Source: Casuarius casuarius (taxonomy: Eukaryota; Chordata; Aves; Casuariiformes; Casuariidae). Taken from it: DNA of 64,000 nucleotides. How positions within the stretch are numbered: the stretch's first letter is position 1; every line of letters starts with the position of its first letter. The translations under genes and the position numbers were made by a program. Where the stretch lies: the NCBI GenBank assembly GCA_003342895.1, contig PTFA01000005.1, positions 3,159,988-3,223,987 on the forward strand, read 5' to 3'. The notes under the pieces were generated by a model. The model was given only the letters and a program-made list of their open reading frames with translations, was not told the origin of the DNA and searched no databases. Below, one piece after another: positions 63,400-64,000 of the stretch.

Positions 63400-64000
63400 T
63401 GCAAGACACAGTAGTCTACAATCTGTGGGGAACCATTTCAGACAGAAGGGTGTCAAGAGAAGTTCCCCTAGGTATGCTGACAGCAAAAGGAAGAATAATG
63501 GAAAATGTGATCCTGCTACTCAATGGACAGTGGTTCTAGCGATAAAGGGTGTGGAAAATGCCTTCTGTACTTCTGTCTTTGCTGTAAGGTTTGCTATCAG
63601 GCCTACTATATCCCTGAGCCTAGTGGCAGAGTCTGCAGGAGTGCAGCATTAACTCTGATAGAGGAAGACTGAATCAGAGACCACTCAAGCCACTTAATTG
63701 TGCACAAGTTCATAAGACCAGATGACATGCATGTAAGGGTGATGGGGAGATGTGGCTGGTGTCGCTGCAAGGCTGTTCATCATGACAACTAGGAGGAGGT
63801 TCCTGATGATAACTGGAAAAAGACAAATGTTATGTGACACCTATTGTCAAAGACAAGAAGATGCTCCAGGGAACTACAGGAGGCTGGTCAGCCTGACTTC
63901 TGTCCTTGGGAAGGTTATGGAGTAAATCTTTCTGGAAGCCATGTCTTCCCAAGCATCTTAAGGATAATGTGATTTAGAACAGTCACCATGGATTTACCAA
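63400..64000 (+). mobile_element. CR1-type LINE fragment, degenerate, running off the window
   Basis: The stretch from about 63690 carries the typical CR1 ORF2 segment before and in the RT region: a degenerate form of the GGAACTACAGG...GGTCAGCCTGAC...GGGAAGGT.ATGGAG...ATGGATTTACCA pattern at 63870-64000, with stops and indels. Avian and other sauropsid genomes are rich in CR1. It encodes no intact protein. The left limit is approximate and the element continues past the last base. Confidence 0.75.

Overview
The window is vertebrate nuclear DNA, most likely avian. It is mostly AT-rich non-coding sequence with one large spliced host gene, a degenerate CR1-type LINE at the right edge, and many endogenous retrovirus (ERV) insertions. 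Scattered single N bases show imperfect polishing of the assembly. The species cannot be named from the sequence; a bird is favoured by the CR1 and the LTR style, and a turtle or crocodilian is not excluded.

Host gene: a CpG island at about 3740-4500 carries a YY1-type motif and a strong plus-strand splice donor at 4244, and is the probable promoter and first exon of RESF1 (retroelement silencing factor 1, formerly KIAA1551/C12orf35). Coding starts about 48 kb downstream in a giant exon (52278-57816) and continues in two small exons (58761-58835 and 60014-60174), giving a predicted 1924-residue protein. Phases and splice sites agree at both coding junctions. The known mammalian protein works with SETDB1 to silence endogenous retroviruses.

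The long first intron: it holds ERV-S1 (18146-28136), with two LTRs, a tRNA-Ser-like primer site and broken gag, pol and env. An antisense LTR of another family is nested in it. A second, older and 3'-truncated tRNA-Ser ERV (37138 to about 42000) has lost reverse transcriptase and RNase H but keeps an open integrase frame. There is also a minus-strand ERV remnant (about 45560-46680), several solo or partial LTRs (8650-9990, 10001-10615, 33207-34570, about 48240-48690), an interspersed repeat in three copies, and a tRNA-like SINE candidate.

The most unusual structure: a segment of about 2.3 kb (15796-18147) recurs almost perfectly at 28137-35371, where it also contains a 3.5 kb block missing from the first copy and an LTR insertion. 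ERV-S1 fills the gap between the copies exactly to the base and has no short target-site duplication. This is expected from unequal recombination between two proviruses at different positions, or from an assembly that switched haplotypes inside a provirus. The other standout is the ERV-S1 pol: three kilobases in one unbroken frame, with eleven in-frame stops (nine TGA) and no frameshift.

From 61.3 to 63.4 kb nothing coding is seen. The window ends inside the CR1 fragment.
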